Shown one piece after another: positions 47,337-56,325 of a stretch of DNA of 64,000 nt (position 1 is its first letter; each line of letters opens with the position of its first letter). The position numbers and the translations under genes were made by a program. The DNA is taken from positions 1 through 64,000 of IMG/VR virus record IMGVR_UViG_3300047550_002546; one strand, given 5' to 3'. The notes under the pieces are model-generated. The model was not told the origin of the DNA. It made no database searches and worked only from the letters and a program-made list of their open reading frames with translations. Source of the DNA: a virus.

Positions 47337-47543
47337 TCAGAGCGGAGGCGGCGTGTTTTCCCGGACCGCCATCCGCTCTGTGTGAAGCTGCCACTCCAGC
47401 CATTCAATCCGCTCGTTTTTCTGGATCAGGAGATCGACCAATCCGTCGATCCGCTCCTTTTGCGAGCGGATAATGGCTTCCTGTTCGGCGTGAAGCCGGT
47501 TCATGCGGGAGACGTCGGAACGAGTGGAGGGCAGGATTCGCAT
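47337..47543 (-). CDS. Small coiled-coil protein (68 aa)
   Basis: AEQEAIIRSQKERIDGLVDLLIQKNERIEWLEWQL (residues about 20-55) is a clean heptad helix. ATG 47543; ATG further in (MNRLH) is an option. It could be a helper of the appendage proteins downstream. Confidence 0.5.
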   Translation of the reverse strand: MRILPSTRSDVSRMNRLHAEQEAIIRSQKERIDGLVDLLIQKNERIEWLEWQLHTERMAVRENTPPPL

Positions 47544-47620
47544 ATGAATGATTACGTGAAATCGGAGACTGAGGATCACAGTTGCTGTTGAAGTTTGCGC
47601 ACTTTAGACGTTACGATGTG

Positions 47621-47639
47621 GAAGTTACCAAGAAACTTC
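47621..47639 (+). promoter_or_regulatory. Perfect dyad element (copy 15)
   Basis: GAAGTT-ACCAAGA-AACTTC, 21 nt before GTG 47661. A lone left half (GAAGTT) also lies at 47590. Confidence 0.7.
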
Positions 47640-47660
47640 CGCCAGAAACAGGGAACGATC

Positions 47661-48737
47661 GTGACTAAAAATGGTTTGTCGAAAACAGCGCAAATGGTCG
47701 TCCCGTCAGCTAGATTCGGAAAATTGACGGTAATTGGATATGGCCCAAACCGCAGCGACGTAGCAGTAACTTGCGACTGTGGAACAGAGAAGACCGTGAA
47801 AACCAGCAATCTCATGAACGGATCAGCCAGATCGTGTGGATGCGTGAAAAAGCTGCAAACAAAGAAGTCGAGAGATAGATTCATGGCGATGCTCGGCGAG
47901 CGATTTGGCCGATGGGTTGTCACTGAGGTCTTCAAGGATGGATACAACTTCAAGTGTCGAGTAACGTGCGACTGCGGAAAACAGAGAGTGAGACACGCAC
48001 GATCACTGCTTAATGGCGACTCAACATCTTGCCGCTGTGCAAGAATCCAAAAAGACAAGGAGGCCGCGATTGCCAGATGGAGCCATCTCATTGGGCAGAG
48101 ATTCGGAAGGCTTGTTGTGGAGGCAATCGAGGCGAATGGAAGTAATTCAGACGCTGTTGTTCTGTGTGACTGCGGGCAACGGAAACTCCGTCAAGTCCAC
48201 GCCATGCTACATGGCCCCGCAAGCCAGTCGTGCGGATGTTGGGTCGCAGAATTGACATCAGCCAGAGAAGGAACCCACAGGCTGTCTGGAACTCCGGAAT
48301 TTGCGAGTTATATCGCAATGAAGCACAGGTGTCTGAACGAGAGCAGAGAAAACTACAGCAGATACGGAGGAGCGGGGGTCACGATCTGTGAAAGACTCAT
48401 GGACCCGCTGCTATTCGTGGAGACACTTGGAAACAGACCTCCGGGAACGTCAATCGATCGAATCGACTCAACGAAAGGGTACTGGTGCGGAGAATGCGAG
48501 GAATGCCAAAGTAAAGGCAGGGTCAACAATGTGCGATGGGCGACCGCTATCACGCAGGCCAACAATAACAGCAGGAATGTTAGAATTGAGGCGAGAGGCG
48601 AGTCGCACACAACAGCCGAGTGGTCAAGGATATCCGGGGTGAAGAGAGAAACGATCGCAAATCGAGTCAAGCGAGGATGGCCCCCAGAAGAAGCCATTTT
48701 CAAGACGCCACTGAAGCCGGGCCAGTACCGCACGTAA
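47661..48737 (+). CDS. HNH-type DNA-binding protein with three zinc repeats
   Basis: The amino part has three repeats of about 55-60 residues: [RF]GKLTV...VTCDCG...NGSARSCGC, FGRWVV...VTCDCG...CRC, FGRLVV...VLCDCG...CGC, each a likely zinc-binding DNA reader. The end (YIAMKHRCLN, YSRYGGAGVTICERL, GTSIDRIDSTKGYW, NNVRWAT...NNN) matches the HNH/AP2-type endonucleases of phages. Upstream ATGs would put the operator inside the gene, so GTG 47661 is preferred. A free-standing homing nuclease is likely. Confidence 0.75.
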   Translation: MTKNGLSKTAQMVVPSARFGKLTVIGYGPNRSDVAVTCDCGTEKTVKTSNLMNGSARSCGCVKKLQTKKSRDRFMAMLGERFGRWVVTEVFKDGYNFKCRVTCDCGKQRVRHARSLLNGDSTSCRCARIQKDKEAAIARWSHLIGQRFGRLVVEAIEANGSNSDAVVLCDCGQRKLRQVHAMLHGPASQSCGCWVAELTSAREGTHRLSGTPEFASYIAMKHRCLNESRENYSRYGGAGVTICERLMDPLLFVETLGNRPPGTSIDRIDSTKGYWCGECEECQSKGRVNNVRWATAITQANNNSRNVRIEARGESHTTAEWSRISGVKRETIANRVKRGWPPEEAIFKTPLKPGQYRT

Positions 48738-48738
48738 G

Positions 48739-49164
48739 TCACCACTTCTTTAGCGGACATTCCGCATTTTCGTGGGCAACGCGAAGCATCCACTTCATGC
48801 GACCTTCCTTGTTGCAACTGCAACCGCAAATCCGACACGACAGATCGGCATACTGGTCGCAATCCCTGCACACAGCTAACCTCTCCTCGATAGATGCGTC
48901 ATCGAGAAGCCCCGGCTGAAGCGTGACATACCTCCAGATTGTCTTGGCGGAAACGGCAACAAAACTCGCGATCTTCTCCGTTGTCGTGTATGGAGCGGGG
49001 ACTTCCGGAGGGGCAAGTTCATGCGGACCATCCCCCGGCAACTGAGTCAGTGCAGGCTTGCCCCATAACGCCCGACGGTGATTGCATTGCGTGAGAGTCA
49101 TCCCCGCCCGCGTGCATTCGCAGATGTCTCTCACATTTGGGTTTACGTCGTCGCATTCGCTCAT
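48739..49164 (-). CDS. Cys-rich phage protein (141 aa)
   Basis: The end (ERLAVCRDCDQYADLSCRICGCSCNKEGRMKWMLRVAHENAECPLKKW, residues 92-141) carries the C-x-x-C ... C-x-x-CGC ... CP-x-x-W pattern of small metal-binding proteins found in many phages next to replication or structural genes. An HTH-like stretch (TTEKIASFVAVSAKTIWRYVT) precedes it. Role unknown. Confidence 0.7.
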   Translation of the reverse strand: MSECDDVNPNVRDICECTRAGMTLTQCNHRRALWGKPALTQLPGDGPHELAPPEVPAPYTTTEKIASFVAVSAKTIWRYVTLQPGLLDDASIEERLAVCRDCDQYADLSCRICGCSCNKEGRMKWMLRVAHENAECPLKKW

Positions 49165-49190
49165 GATTCCAGAATTATCAACATTTTGCG

Positions 49191-49209
49191 GAATTTTCGC
49201 AATAACTTC
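49191..49209 (+). promoter_or_regulatory. Dyad element (copy 16)
   Basis: GAATTT-TCGCAAT-AACTTC, 70 nt before the gene at 49280. Confidence 0.6.
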
Positions 49210-49279
49210 TGATCTGATTGGCTTGGGATGCGTAACATTGGTGGCGGAGTTTTGTTTTCAGCACTTTCGGAGGTGAATC

Positions 49280-49639
49280 ATGGCTTCATGGGATTTTCAC
49301 GACGGCGTCACGATCGAAGAACTGGACGACAGCAAGTTGCCTGAGTCCATTCGTGGCCTTGGCATCGACAACATTGATTTCGTAATACACTGCACCGGCT
49401 ACTACCAGCCCGCCAGCATGTACGGCGGTCCTGACCATCTTGGCTGGCCCGCAGAAGGCGATGATGAGCGAGAGATCGTCTCAATGAGGGTGTTCAACGC
49501 TGATGGCGTCCTGATTTTACTGTCGCCGCAGCAGATGGCCGATATCAGGGCATTTCCGGATTTCCTCAAGGCCATCGAATCCGCCGACCTCGACTGGCCA
49601 GACCACGACGCTGACCGCGAATACGCACAAGGGGACTGA
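49280..49639 (+). CDS. Hypothetical acidic protein (119 aa)
   Basis: CGGAGG precedes the ATG. Acidic throughout with a beta middle (REIVSMRVFNADGVLILLS). First gene of the + replication-gene block. Not recognised. Confidence 0.65.
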   Translation: MASWDFHDGVTIEELDDSKLPESIRGLGIDNIDFVIHCTGYYQPASMYGGPDHLGWPAEGDDEREIVSMRVFNADGVLILLSPQQMADIRAFPDFLKAIESADLDWPDHDADREYAQGD

Positions 49640-49640
49640 C

Positions 49641-49859
49641 ATGATCACGATTCAGTGCATTTGTCAGTGGCTCGTCGTTGGATTGTTGCTTCTGGATTTC
49701 TCCAAAAACACCACAACCGACTTCAAAACGGCAGAACAAAAGGGCAGCGAGGCTGGTATGTCCGAGTTCTGCCTGACTGTGCTGGCTGCGATTGCCGTAG
49801 CTATTGTTTTCTATGGCGCCGGGGCGTTTACCGTCCTGTTTGGCGACCGTTCATTTTGA
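49641..49859 (+). CDS. Two-helix membrane protein (72 aa)
   Basis: Hydrophobic segments at 6-20 (CICQWLVVGLLLLDF) and 45-66 (LTVLAAIAVAIVFYGAGAFTV). Starts one base after the previous stop. Unknown role. Confidence 0.6.
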   Translation: MITIQCICQWLVVGLLLLDFSKNTTTDFKTAEQKGSEAGMSEFCLTVLAAIAVAIVFYGAGAFTVLFGDRSF

Positions 49860-49872
49860 AAGGAATTTATTG

Positions 49873-50397
49873 ATGCTGAATTGGATCATGCACGAGCTTG
49901 GTTATGCCCCGATCGTCCTTTTGGAGTCGGAGCGAACCTATGCCGCAAATCGCGACAAGGAAGTTGCCCGTCTCTCCGGGACAATCGAGGATCTGGAGGA
50001 CAAGATTTCATCCTATGTGGCAGAGGTTACTCGGTTGAAGCGAGAAACGGTCGTTGCCCGATCAGAGGCCGATGGAGACGACTACGCCCGCAATCTGTTC
50101 GAGGATTGCTTCCCCGGAATCCCGGTCCCCGACAAACTCGACGAAGTCATGGCGAAACTCCACAACTTCATGACGGCGCAGGCCACGGAAATTCGCGACG
50201 TGCAGCAGAAATGCCTGTCGTTCATCGAATTCGCTGGCGACATCAAGGAGATCCTGAACCATCTCCGCCGATTGTCTGGTATGCCGAGTCCACCGCTCTG
50301 CTACCCGCTGCCGCCGAACCCGAATTGGATGCAAAATCGAGTTCCGTCCCTTCCAATTTCCGATTGTGCTGCTACTATTCCGACTCAAACGGAATAA
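49873..50397 (+). CDS. Coiled-coil hypothetical protein (174 aa)
   Basis: AAAGGAA precedes ATG 49873. Central coiled coil (VARLSGTIEDLEDKISSYVAEVTRL), then helices and a Pro-rich end (CYPLPPNPNW). Not recognised. Confidence 0.65.
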   Translation: MLNWIMHELGYAPIVLLESERTYAANRDKEVARLSGTIEDLEDKISSYVAEVTRLKRETVVARSEADGDDYARNLFEDCFPGIPVPDKLDEVMAKLHNFMTAQATEIRDVQQKCLSFIEFAGDIKEILNHLRRLSGMPSPPLCYPLPPNPNWMQNRVPSLPISDCAATIPTQTE

Positions 50398-50402
50398 CAA
50401 TA

Positions 50403-50421
50403 GAAGTTTCTTACAAACTCC
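50403..50421 (+). promoter_or_regulatory. Dyad element (copy 17) before the clamp gene
   Basis: GAAGTT-TCTTACA-AACTCC, 16 nt before the ATG at 50438; CTGAAAGGA ribosome site follows. Confidence 0.65.
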
Positions 50422-50437
50422 CTGAAAGGATTGCAGA

Positions 50438-51568
50438 ATGCGAGCAGTGTTCCCAACGGACAAGCTGAAGGCTGCTGTATCAGCCATTTCCCCGGTCGTT
50501 CCAAGCAGGACACCGATGGACGTTCTCAAAAACATCAAGATCGTAGTCGGTCATGATTCTTGCGAGATCTCAGCCAGAGACGCCGAAATGTCAGCCGTGA
50601 TTTTCGTTCGCGGCGTCGAATGCGGATTGCCGGGGGAGATCCTGTTGCCGTGCGATCGGTTCTCCCAGATTCTTCGCGAAGCATCAGGCGATGTTGTGAA
50701 AATCGACTGCGATGACGGAATCGCCAACGTGACGATTGGGCGGTCAAAGTTCAGGATTCCAACAGAAGATCCGACAACGCTGGAGGTTTTTTGCGATTTT
50801 CCAGAAACGGGATATCGGACGGTTGCTGCAACAGACATGAAGCGGATCGCCGCAAGGTGCTGCATCGTATCCAACGAAGAAAAAAACTCAGCGTTCGGCG
50901 GTGTTCACTTCGAATTCATCGACGGACTCAACTGTATTTCTTCGGACGGTAAATGCCTGTCGATGGTGACGTGCGTGTGCGGATCGGAAGGGGACGTTCC
51001 AGCGACTGAGATCGTAGTCGATAAGAGGGGGTTTCCTTCAGAAAAGAGCCAAAAGATCGTCTCAAAGCGAGCACTAAAGGTTCTCCAATCTTGCCTTGGA
51101 TCTGAGGGGAATGTCGACATCGCCACCACAGCCGACACGATCACGTTGCGGCACGGAGACGTCACGATACGGTCCCAACTGATTCACGGGATTTACCCGA
51201 ACTGGCGACGAGTGTTCCCGTCCTCCTGTCAGCACAATATTGAGCTTTCGTCACCGCATCTCGCCAACGCAATCCGGCAGTCGATGATTACGACCGAGGC
51301 CGAATCCGCTTGCGTTGACTTCGTGTTCGCTGATGGCGTCCTGACTCTGAAGTCTCACGGCAAAGGTGATTCCACCGTCGAGTTGCCGATTTCATTCGAC
51401 GGAAAGTACCAGTTCCTGATGGACCCAAAATTCGTTCTGACCGCGATTTCACTGGCAGATCGCAATGGATCAATCACCATCGGGATCAACTCTCCAGAGA
51501 AGCCGATTCTGATTACCTCAAATGACGGTCTTCGGTTTATTGCCGCCACCACAACGCGGGGGGAATGA
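50438..51568 (+). CDS. dnaN: DNA polymerase III beta sliding clamp
   Basis: 376 residues, the normal bacterial length, with the three-domain clamp pattern: start MRAVFPTDKLKAAVSAISPVV, the ISARDAEMSAV and ISSDGKCLSMV strands, the QLIHGIYPNWRRVFP loop that corresponds to the family's G-x-YPdy linker, and LxITSNDGLRFI at the end. It would give the phage its own processivity factor for the host-type replicase. Closest kind is bacterial DnaN rather than T4 gp45. Confidence 0.85.
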   Translation: MRAVFPTDKLKAAVSAISPVVPSRTPMDVLKNIKIVVGHDSCEISARDAEMSAVIFVRGVECGLPGEILLPCDRFSQILREASGDVVKIDCDDGIANVTIGRSKFRIPTEDPTTLEVFCDFPETGYRTVAATDMKRIAARCCIVSNEEKNSAFGGVHFEFIDGLNCISSDGKCLSMVTCVCGSEGDVPATEIVVDKRGFPSEKSQKIVSKRALKVLQSCLGSEGNVDIATTADTITLRHGDVTIRSQLIHGIYPNWRRVFPSSCQHNIELSSPHLANAIRQSMITTEAESACVDFVFADGVLTLKSHGKGDSTVELPISFDGKYQFLMDPKFVLTAISLADRNGSITIGINSPEKPILITSNDGLRFIAATTTRGE

Positions 51569-51903
51569 TGGATAAGTTCCTACGGAAAAACATCACAGAC
51601 ATCGTGAACTCACGACCAGATGGAGTCACCATTCGCGACATTGCATCAGAACTGAACATGCTCGACGACACCAGAACGCGAACGCCCGGACCATTCGATC
51701 GTGGCGACGAATTCGAGTATCCATTCGATGCGACGCCTGCGACAGTTGGCAGGATCGCAAGTCGCCTGTGCCGTGATGGCGACATTTCGTGCCTTGGGCC
51801 AATCGGCGACCATTTCGGCAACGTCGTGCTGTCATCAATCCTGATGCCGCGACTGACCGGACTTCCGCCAATCGACCGGACTGAACTGGAGGTGTTCGCG
51901 TGA
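51565..51903 (+). CDS. Winged-helix-like hypothetical protein (112 aa)
   Basis: FLRKNITDIVNSRPDGVTIRDIASELNML and TVGRIASRLCRDGDISCLG fit a winged helix with the wing at the end. ATG overlaps the clamp stop; it lies directly before the helicase. DNA binding is likely. Not a known regulator. Confidence 0.65.
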   Translation: MMDKFLRKNITDIVNSRPDGVTIRDIASELNMLDDTRTRTPGPFDRGDEFEYPFDATPATVGRIASRLCRDGDISCLGPIGDHFGNVVLSSILMPRLTGLPPIDRTELEVFA

Positions 51904-53291
51904 TTGATGACTACCATCGCTTCTTAGCGAAAAAGTCGCAGGTGTCCCATTCGGTCGGTTTTGAACCGACGTTCATGCCGGATTACCTGTTTGATTTCCA
52001 AAGTCACTTGCTGTCGTGGTCAATCAGGAAGGGGCGGTCGCTTCTCGCAGAGGACTGTGGACTCGGAAAGACGATTCAACTTCTGGTGTATGCCGAGAAT
52101 TGTGTTCGCCGAGAAAACAAACCTGTTTTAATCACGACCCCGCTGGCCGTAGCGGACCAGATTGTTCGCGAGGCAGAAAAATTCGGTATCGAAGCCGCAA
52201 AATCAAGAGATGGAAAACCAGCGAAAAACATCACGGTGACGAACTATGAATCGCTGCATAAGTTTGACGAATCCGACTATTGCGCGATTGGGTGTGATGA
52301 AATAAGCTGCATCAAGGCTTTCGACGGTAAGCGACGAAAGCAAGTCACGCGATTCATGTCCAAGATGAAATACCGTCTCGGTGCCACTGCAACGGCTGCT
52401 CCGAATGACTTCGTCGAATTGGGGACGATATCCGAAGCACTCGGAGAGATGACGCAATCCGACATGATCGGGATGTTTTTCCGATCCAGCGATAAGAAGC
52501 GTCACTCACTATTCAAGGAGGGCGACTTCTGGAATCGTGCAAAGTATTTCTTCCGTGCTCATTCCGAAGTCCCATTCTGGCGATGGGTTTGTTCGTGGGC
52601 GAGGGCGATTCGCTCACCATCGGACCTTGGTTTCGACGGCTCTCGGTTCATCCTCCCCGAACTAGAACTAAACCAGCACGTTGTTGACACAGAGTTCACC
52701 TACCCCGGAGAGTTGTTTCCGCGAATCGCCAGAACGCTCGCAGAACAGCGGATGGAGCGGAAGAGGTCATTGGAGGAGCGGTGTGCGGATGTCGCCAAGC
52801 TCGTCGATCATGACGAACCGGCTTTGGTGTGGTGCCAGTACAACCAAGAGGGCGACTTGCTGGAAAAGATGATTCCGGGCGCAGTTCAAGTAGCTGGGTG
52901 CAATTCCGACGATGAAAAATCTGAGCGACTGAACGGATTTGCTACTGGTCAATTCCGGGTCTTGATCACAAAGCCGAAAATCGGAGCCTTCGGCATGAAC
53001 TACCAGCATTGCGGTCATCACACGATGTTCCCGAGTCATAGCTTCGAGCAGTTCTATCAGTGCATCCGGCGATCACTTCGATTCGGTCGAGTCGGTAAGG
53101 TTCGCGTCGATATTGTCGCGACCGAAGGTGAGGCTGGAGTCACAGAAAACCTGCAACACAAGCAGGAAAAAGCGAACGAAATGTTCGCAAAACTCGTTCA
53201 GTACATGAATGAGTCTCAACGTGTCGAAATTGCTAACAACCACAACCAGAAAATGGAGTCACCATCGTGGCTATCGCCGATCAAGAGTTGA
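51900..53291 (+). CDS. SNF2/DEAD-like helicase
   Basis: GTG 51900. Motif I EDCGLGKTIQ (51-60), motif Ia LITTPLAVADQ, motif II CDEIS (132-136, DEIS instead of DEAH), motif III GATATAAPND (161-170), and in the second half LITKPKIGAFGMNYQ and QFYQCIRRSLRFGR (motifs V-VI). Single-chain superfamily II enzyme, 463 residues. It overlaps the methyltransferase gene by 25 nt; such pairs occur in many phages. Confidence 0.85.
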   Translation: MIDDYHRFLAKKSQVSHSVGFEPTFMPDYLFDFQSHLLSWSIRKGRSLLAEDCGLGKTIQLLVYAENCVRRENKPVLITTPLAVADQIVREAEKFGIEAAKSRDGKPAKNITVTNYESLHKFDESDYCAIGCDEISCIKAFDGKRRKQVTRFMSKMKYRLGATATAAPNDFVELGTISEALGEMTQSDMIGMFFRSSDKKRHSLFKEGDFWNRAKYFFRAHSEVPFWRWVCSWARAIRSPSDLGFDGSRFILPELELNQHVVDTEFTYPGELFPRIARTLAEQRMERKRSLEERCADVAKLVDHDEPALVWCQYNQEGDLLEKMIPGAVQVAGCNSDDEKSERLNGFATGQFRVLITKPKIGAFGMNYQHCGHHTMFPSHSFEQFYQCIRRSLRFGRVGKVRVDIVATEGEAGVTENLQHKQEKANEMFAKLVQYMNESQRVEIANNHNQKMESPSWLSPIKS

Positions 53292-54289
53292 CAGATCAAT
53301 ACGCAATCTACAACGCAGACTGCATGGAGGTACTGACCGGATTGCAGTCGGAAACTGTAGGTTTTTCCGTGTACTCTCCGCCATTTCCGGAACTATACCA
53401 GTACAGTAATGACCCTCGCGACATGAGTAATTGCGTCAAATACGAAGAGGGAATCGACCAGTATCGGTTCATTGTCAAGCAGATCGCAAGACTCACGAAG
53501 CCGGGCCGACTCACATGCGTTCACTGCATGGACCTGAAACGCGGAAGCTATTTCCAGAGAGACTTTCCCGGTGACATCGTTCGCGTCCACGAAGAGGCCG
53601 GGTTCAATTTCGTTTGCCGCGTCACCATCTGGAAAGATCCGTGGCTAATCGCACGTCGAACCCGCATGAAGTCGCTTCGACACAAGAACATCTGCGAAGA
53701 TTCCGCCACGGTCAGGATCGGCCCAGCGGATTACGTCTTGGTGTTCAAAAAGGGGTGGGCGAACGAAGAAAAGATTACCCACCCCGAGGGGCTGAAAACA
53801 TACGCCGGGCAAACAGAAATACCGCCAGAGCTTGTGGCAAGATTCAAGGATTACAAGGGGGACCAGAAGAAAAACCTCCTGTCTCACTGGATCTGGCGGA
53901 GATACGCATCGCCAGTATGGATGGACATCCGAACGGGAAGGTTGTTGCCGTTCAATGAATCGAAAGAAAACGAAGAGGAGCAGCATGTTTGCCCATTGCA
54001 ACTCGATGTTATCGAACGGTGCCTGACGCTATACAGCAATCCAGACGATGTTGTGCTTACTCCATTCATGGGGGTCGGGAGTGAGGTTTACCAGTCGGTT
54101 TCAATGGGAAGGAAGGCCATCGGGATCGAACTGAAGCCAAGCTATTACCGGCAGGCGAAGCGAAACCTCGAAACAATTGGATCAGGTGAGCAGTACATCA
54201 CCAATTCCATCGTTGACATTGAAGACGATGGTGATATGGATGGTGATGGCGATGACGAAACACTGGCTGACGACGGAGAGTTCGCATGA
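53267..54289 (+). CDS. N4/N6-type DNA methyltransferase
   Basis: GTG 53267 behind GGAG. Catalytic motif IV SPPF (37-40) comes before the SAM motif FMGVGS (267-272) and the following strand (GRKAIGIELKPSYYRQAKRNL), which is the beta-class order. SPPF is more usual for N4-cytosine than N6-adenine enzymes, but either is possible. The end is a run of Asp/Gly. No restriction enzyme is adjacent; protection of phage DNA or joint work with the helicase is likely. Confidence 0.85.
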   Translation: MAIADQELTDQYAIYNADCMEVLTGLQSETVGFSVYSPPFPELYQYSNDPRDMSNCVKYEEGIDQYRFIVKQIARLTKPGRLTCVHCMDLKRGSYFQRDFPGDIVRVHEEAGFNFVCRVTIWKDPWLIARRTRMKSLRHKNICEDSATVRIGPADYVLVFKKGWANEEKITHPEGLKTYAGQTEIPPELVARFKDYKGDQKKNLLSHWIWRRYASPVWMDIRTGRLLPFNESKENEEEQHVCPLQLDVIERCLTLYSNPDDVVLTPFMGVGSEVYQSVSMGRKAIGIELKPSYYRQAKRNLETIGSGEQYITNSIVDIEDDGDMDGDGDDETLADDGEFA

Positions 54290-54660
54290 AGGAGCGTCTC
54301 GTCAAAAAGTGGTTTTGCGAGCACTGCAAGAAATCCGGCGGACGGCGGGACATCATCGAGCGTCACGAATCGGCATGCACCGGGAATCCGAATCGGTCAT
54401 GCCGCTGCTGTCTCATGGCGGGACAAAAGCAGGCGAGCATCCGAGAACTGCTGACAGCACTGGCGAAGGATATCGACCGTGAACAGACGATTTTCTCCGG
54501 GGTCGAGTTGACATCACTTCGCGCCATCACCAACGGTTGCCCGGCCTGTATTCTGACGGCGATTCGAAACTCTCCGCAACCAGTATGGGCCGATTTCACA
54601 TTCGCTGACGAGATGGCGGCTTGGCTCGAAATTCACGGGACACAAAGGGGCGACGAGTGA
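54286..54660 (+). CDS. Zinc-finger protein (124 aa)
   Basis: WFCEHCKKSGGRRDIIERHESAC is a C2HC-type finger, followed by CRCCLM. The rest is helical (ASIRELLTALAKDID). Coupled by ATGA to the methyltransferase; perhaps its DNA-binding helper. Confidence 0.7.
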   Translation: MKERLVKKWFCEHCKKSGGRRDIIERHESACTGNPNRSCRCCLMAGQKQASIRELLTALAKDIDREQTIFSGVELTSLRAITNGCPACILTAIRNSPQPVWADFTFADEMAAWLEIHGTQRGDE

Positions 54661-55229
54661 CGCCAGACCTGTTCAGCGAACCAGCCGAATCACTGCACAA
54701 CTACCCGTCAACGGACGTCAGACGGTGGATCGGCTGTTCTCTTTCCGGGGCGGTGTTTGACGAAACCGAAAAATACCGATTCAGCCTATGGAGGCGATGG
54801 ATTGAAGAATGCCCTGTTTCGCGAATGGTGGCGTTCTGCGGCCTCAACCCGAGCACGGCGAATGCTGAGAAGCTCGACAACACAACAAAGAAATGCGTGA
54901 AGCTGTCGCGGTCATGGGGCTATGACGGCTTCATCATGCTCAATCTGTTCGCGTGGCGCGACACCGATCCGTTTGCCATGAAGGCGGTCCCGGAACCAAT
55001 CGGCTACGAGAATGACGTCGTTCTGGCGACAGTAGCCCGGTCATGCGGCCTGTTCGTCTGTGCTTGGGGAACCCACGGGACACATCTGGACAGAAACACC
55101 AGCGTTCGCAATCTGATTGCTGGTAATCATGTCCAAGCCCATTGCTTGGCCGTCACGAAAGACGGTCACCCGAAACATCCGCTTTATTGCCCAGACTCAT
55201 CGCGGCCGATTCCCTACTCATTGCAGTAG
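54657..55229 (+). CDS. DUF1643 protein
   Basis: FCGLNPSTANAEKLDNTTKKCVKLSRSWGYDGFIMLNLFAWRDTDP (residues 60-105) is the DUF1643 signature (LNPSTA ... D.T...c......GY....v.NLfa.r.t.P). GTG 54657 overlaps the stop before it. DUF1643 proteins are common in phages and plasmids; function unknown. Confidence 0.8.
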   Translation: MTPDLFSEPAESLHNYPSTDVRRWIGCSLSGAVFDETEKYRFSLWRRWIEECPVSRMVAFCGLNPSTANAEKLDNTTKKCVKLSRSWGYDGFIMLNLFAWRDTDPFAMKAVPEPIGYENDVVLATVARSCGLFVCAWGTHGTHLDRNTSVRNLIAGNHVQAHCLAVTKDGHPKHPLYCPDSSRPIPYSLQ

Positions 55230-55550
55230 GATCTTTTCGTGCAGGTCCGCGATTGAATTCAGGATCACCATTTGATCGCCCATGTCCAATGATTCGCAGG
55301 ATTGAACCTTGCGGCGCAGTTCGGCAAACGCGGCCTCGAATTCGTTCCGGGGCTGGATGAGACGAATCAGGTCTCGCGTCATTTCCGATTTTAGTGCAGC
55401 GGCGTTTTTCTCAAATTCAGCCGTCCCCCTGCCGAGTGCGTGACGAGATACCTTGCGATTGATGGCAACCACGAGCTTCGCCGACACCAGTGTTGACCCA
55501 CTGGACTGATCGTCGCGACTGGTGAATGTGATCTTATCGGCGATCTTCAT
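55218..55550 (-). CDS. Hypothetical helical protein (110 aa)
   Basis: Last gene of the long - replication run; overlaps the opposing DUF1643 gene by 12 nt. Mostly charged helices (NEFEAAFAELRRKVQSCES). Not recognised. Confidence 0.65.
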   Translation of the reverse strand: MKIADKITFTSRDDQSSGSTLVSAKLVVAINRKVSRHALGRGTAEFEKNAAALKSEMTRDLIRLIQPRNEFEAAFAELRRKVQSCESLDMGDQMVILNSIADLHEKILLQ

Positions 55551-56062
55551 TTCGGACTACCGCCACTTGCAAGCTCAGCAGCAATGACTTCTGGCGTTCG
55601 CTTGTGCTGATACCACTTTTCCCGCTCGCCATAGTCGCACCGTTCATTATCCGTGTACGCCTTGCAGGACGCATGCAGTTTCCGCAGTGCATCCATTGCC
55701 GACAGGCTTTCCGATTCCCTGAATAACGCCAATGCGTCACACAGAACGAGATGCGTATCGAGCCACATTGACGAAAATGTCTCCAGTTCCGTGGCGTCAT
55801 AAAACTGGAGTTCCACTTCCTTCCACAGAGTCTTAAGTAAACCCATGTGTGGATGGCTTGACTTGTGAATCTCATCGGAATGCTCCGCCATCGTCCGAAG
55901 CAGCCTGTCTCGCATGTCGGAAAGTGCGTTACGGCTTTCTCGTTCCTGTTGCTCCAACAACTTGATGCGAGCAGTCAGTTTTTCCCTGTCGCAAACGTGC
56001 CGATGCGCATTGTCGAGGTCATTCATTAACGATTCGCCGCACAGATCGCATGCAAGAAACAT
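55547..56062 (-). CDS. Coiled-coil protein with zinc finger start (171 aa)
   Basis: ATG 56062 overlaps the upstream stop (TAATG). FLACDLCGESLMNDLDNAHRHVC has a CxxC-HxxxC finger; then a coiled coil (LTARIKLLEQQERESRNALSDMRDRLL). Unknown role in the replication run. Confidence 0.65.
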   Translation of the reverse strand: MFLACDLCGESLMNDLDNAHRHVCDREKLTARIKLLEQQERESRNALSDMRDRLLRTMAEHSDEIHKSSHPHMGLLKTLWKEVELQFYDATELETFSSMWLDTHLVLCDALALFRESESLSAMDALRKLHASCKAYTDNERCDYGEREKWYQHKRTPEVIAAELASGGSPK

Positions 56063-56325
56063 TACTCTTCCCCATTCCTGAACAACCGATCCATCAACCA
56101 CTGACCGTGACAGGCTTCGCACACAAACATTCGGTCGCTGTCATCAATCCTGTCGTCCGCCGGGATCAGGGCCGCTGACGATACGGTGTGTGTTGTCAGT
56201 TCCCCGCCAAGATCCTCGATGTGGCATATCTTCCGTCCGCATCGTTCACACCCCACTAAGACTCGCATTTCGCGGTCACGTCGCATCTGGCCTGCCGCGT
56301 CATCTGGGGCGGAATCGAGGCTCAT
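56062..56325 (-). CDS. Small zinc-ribbon protein (87 aa)
   Basis: CERCGRKIC at about 26 and VCEACHGQW near 68 make a two-knuckle ribbon. The gene is coupled on both sides. Unknown role. Confidence 0.65.
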   Translation of the reverse strand: MSLDSAPDDAAGQMRRDREMRVLVGCERCGRKICHIEDLGGELTTHTVSSAALIPADDRIDDSDRMFVCEACHGQWLMDRLFRNGEE

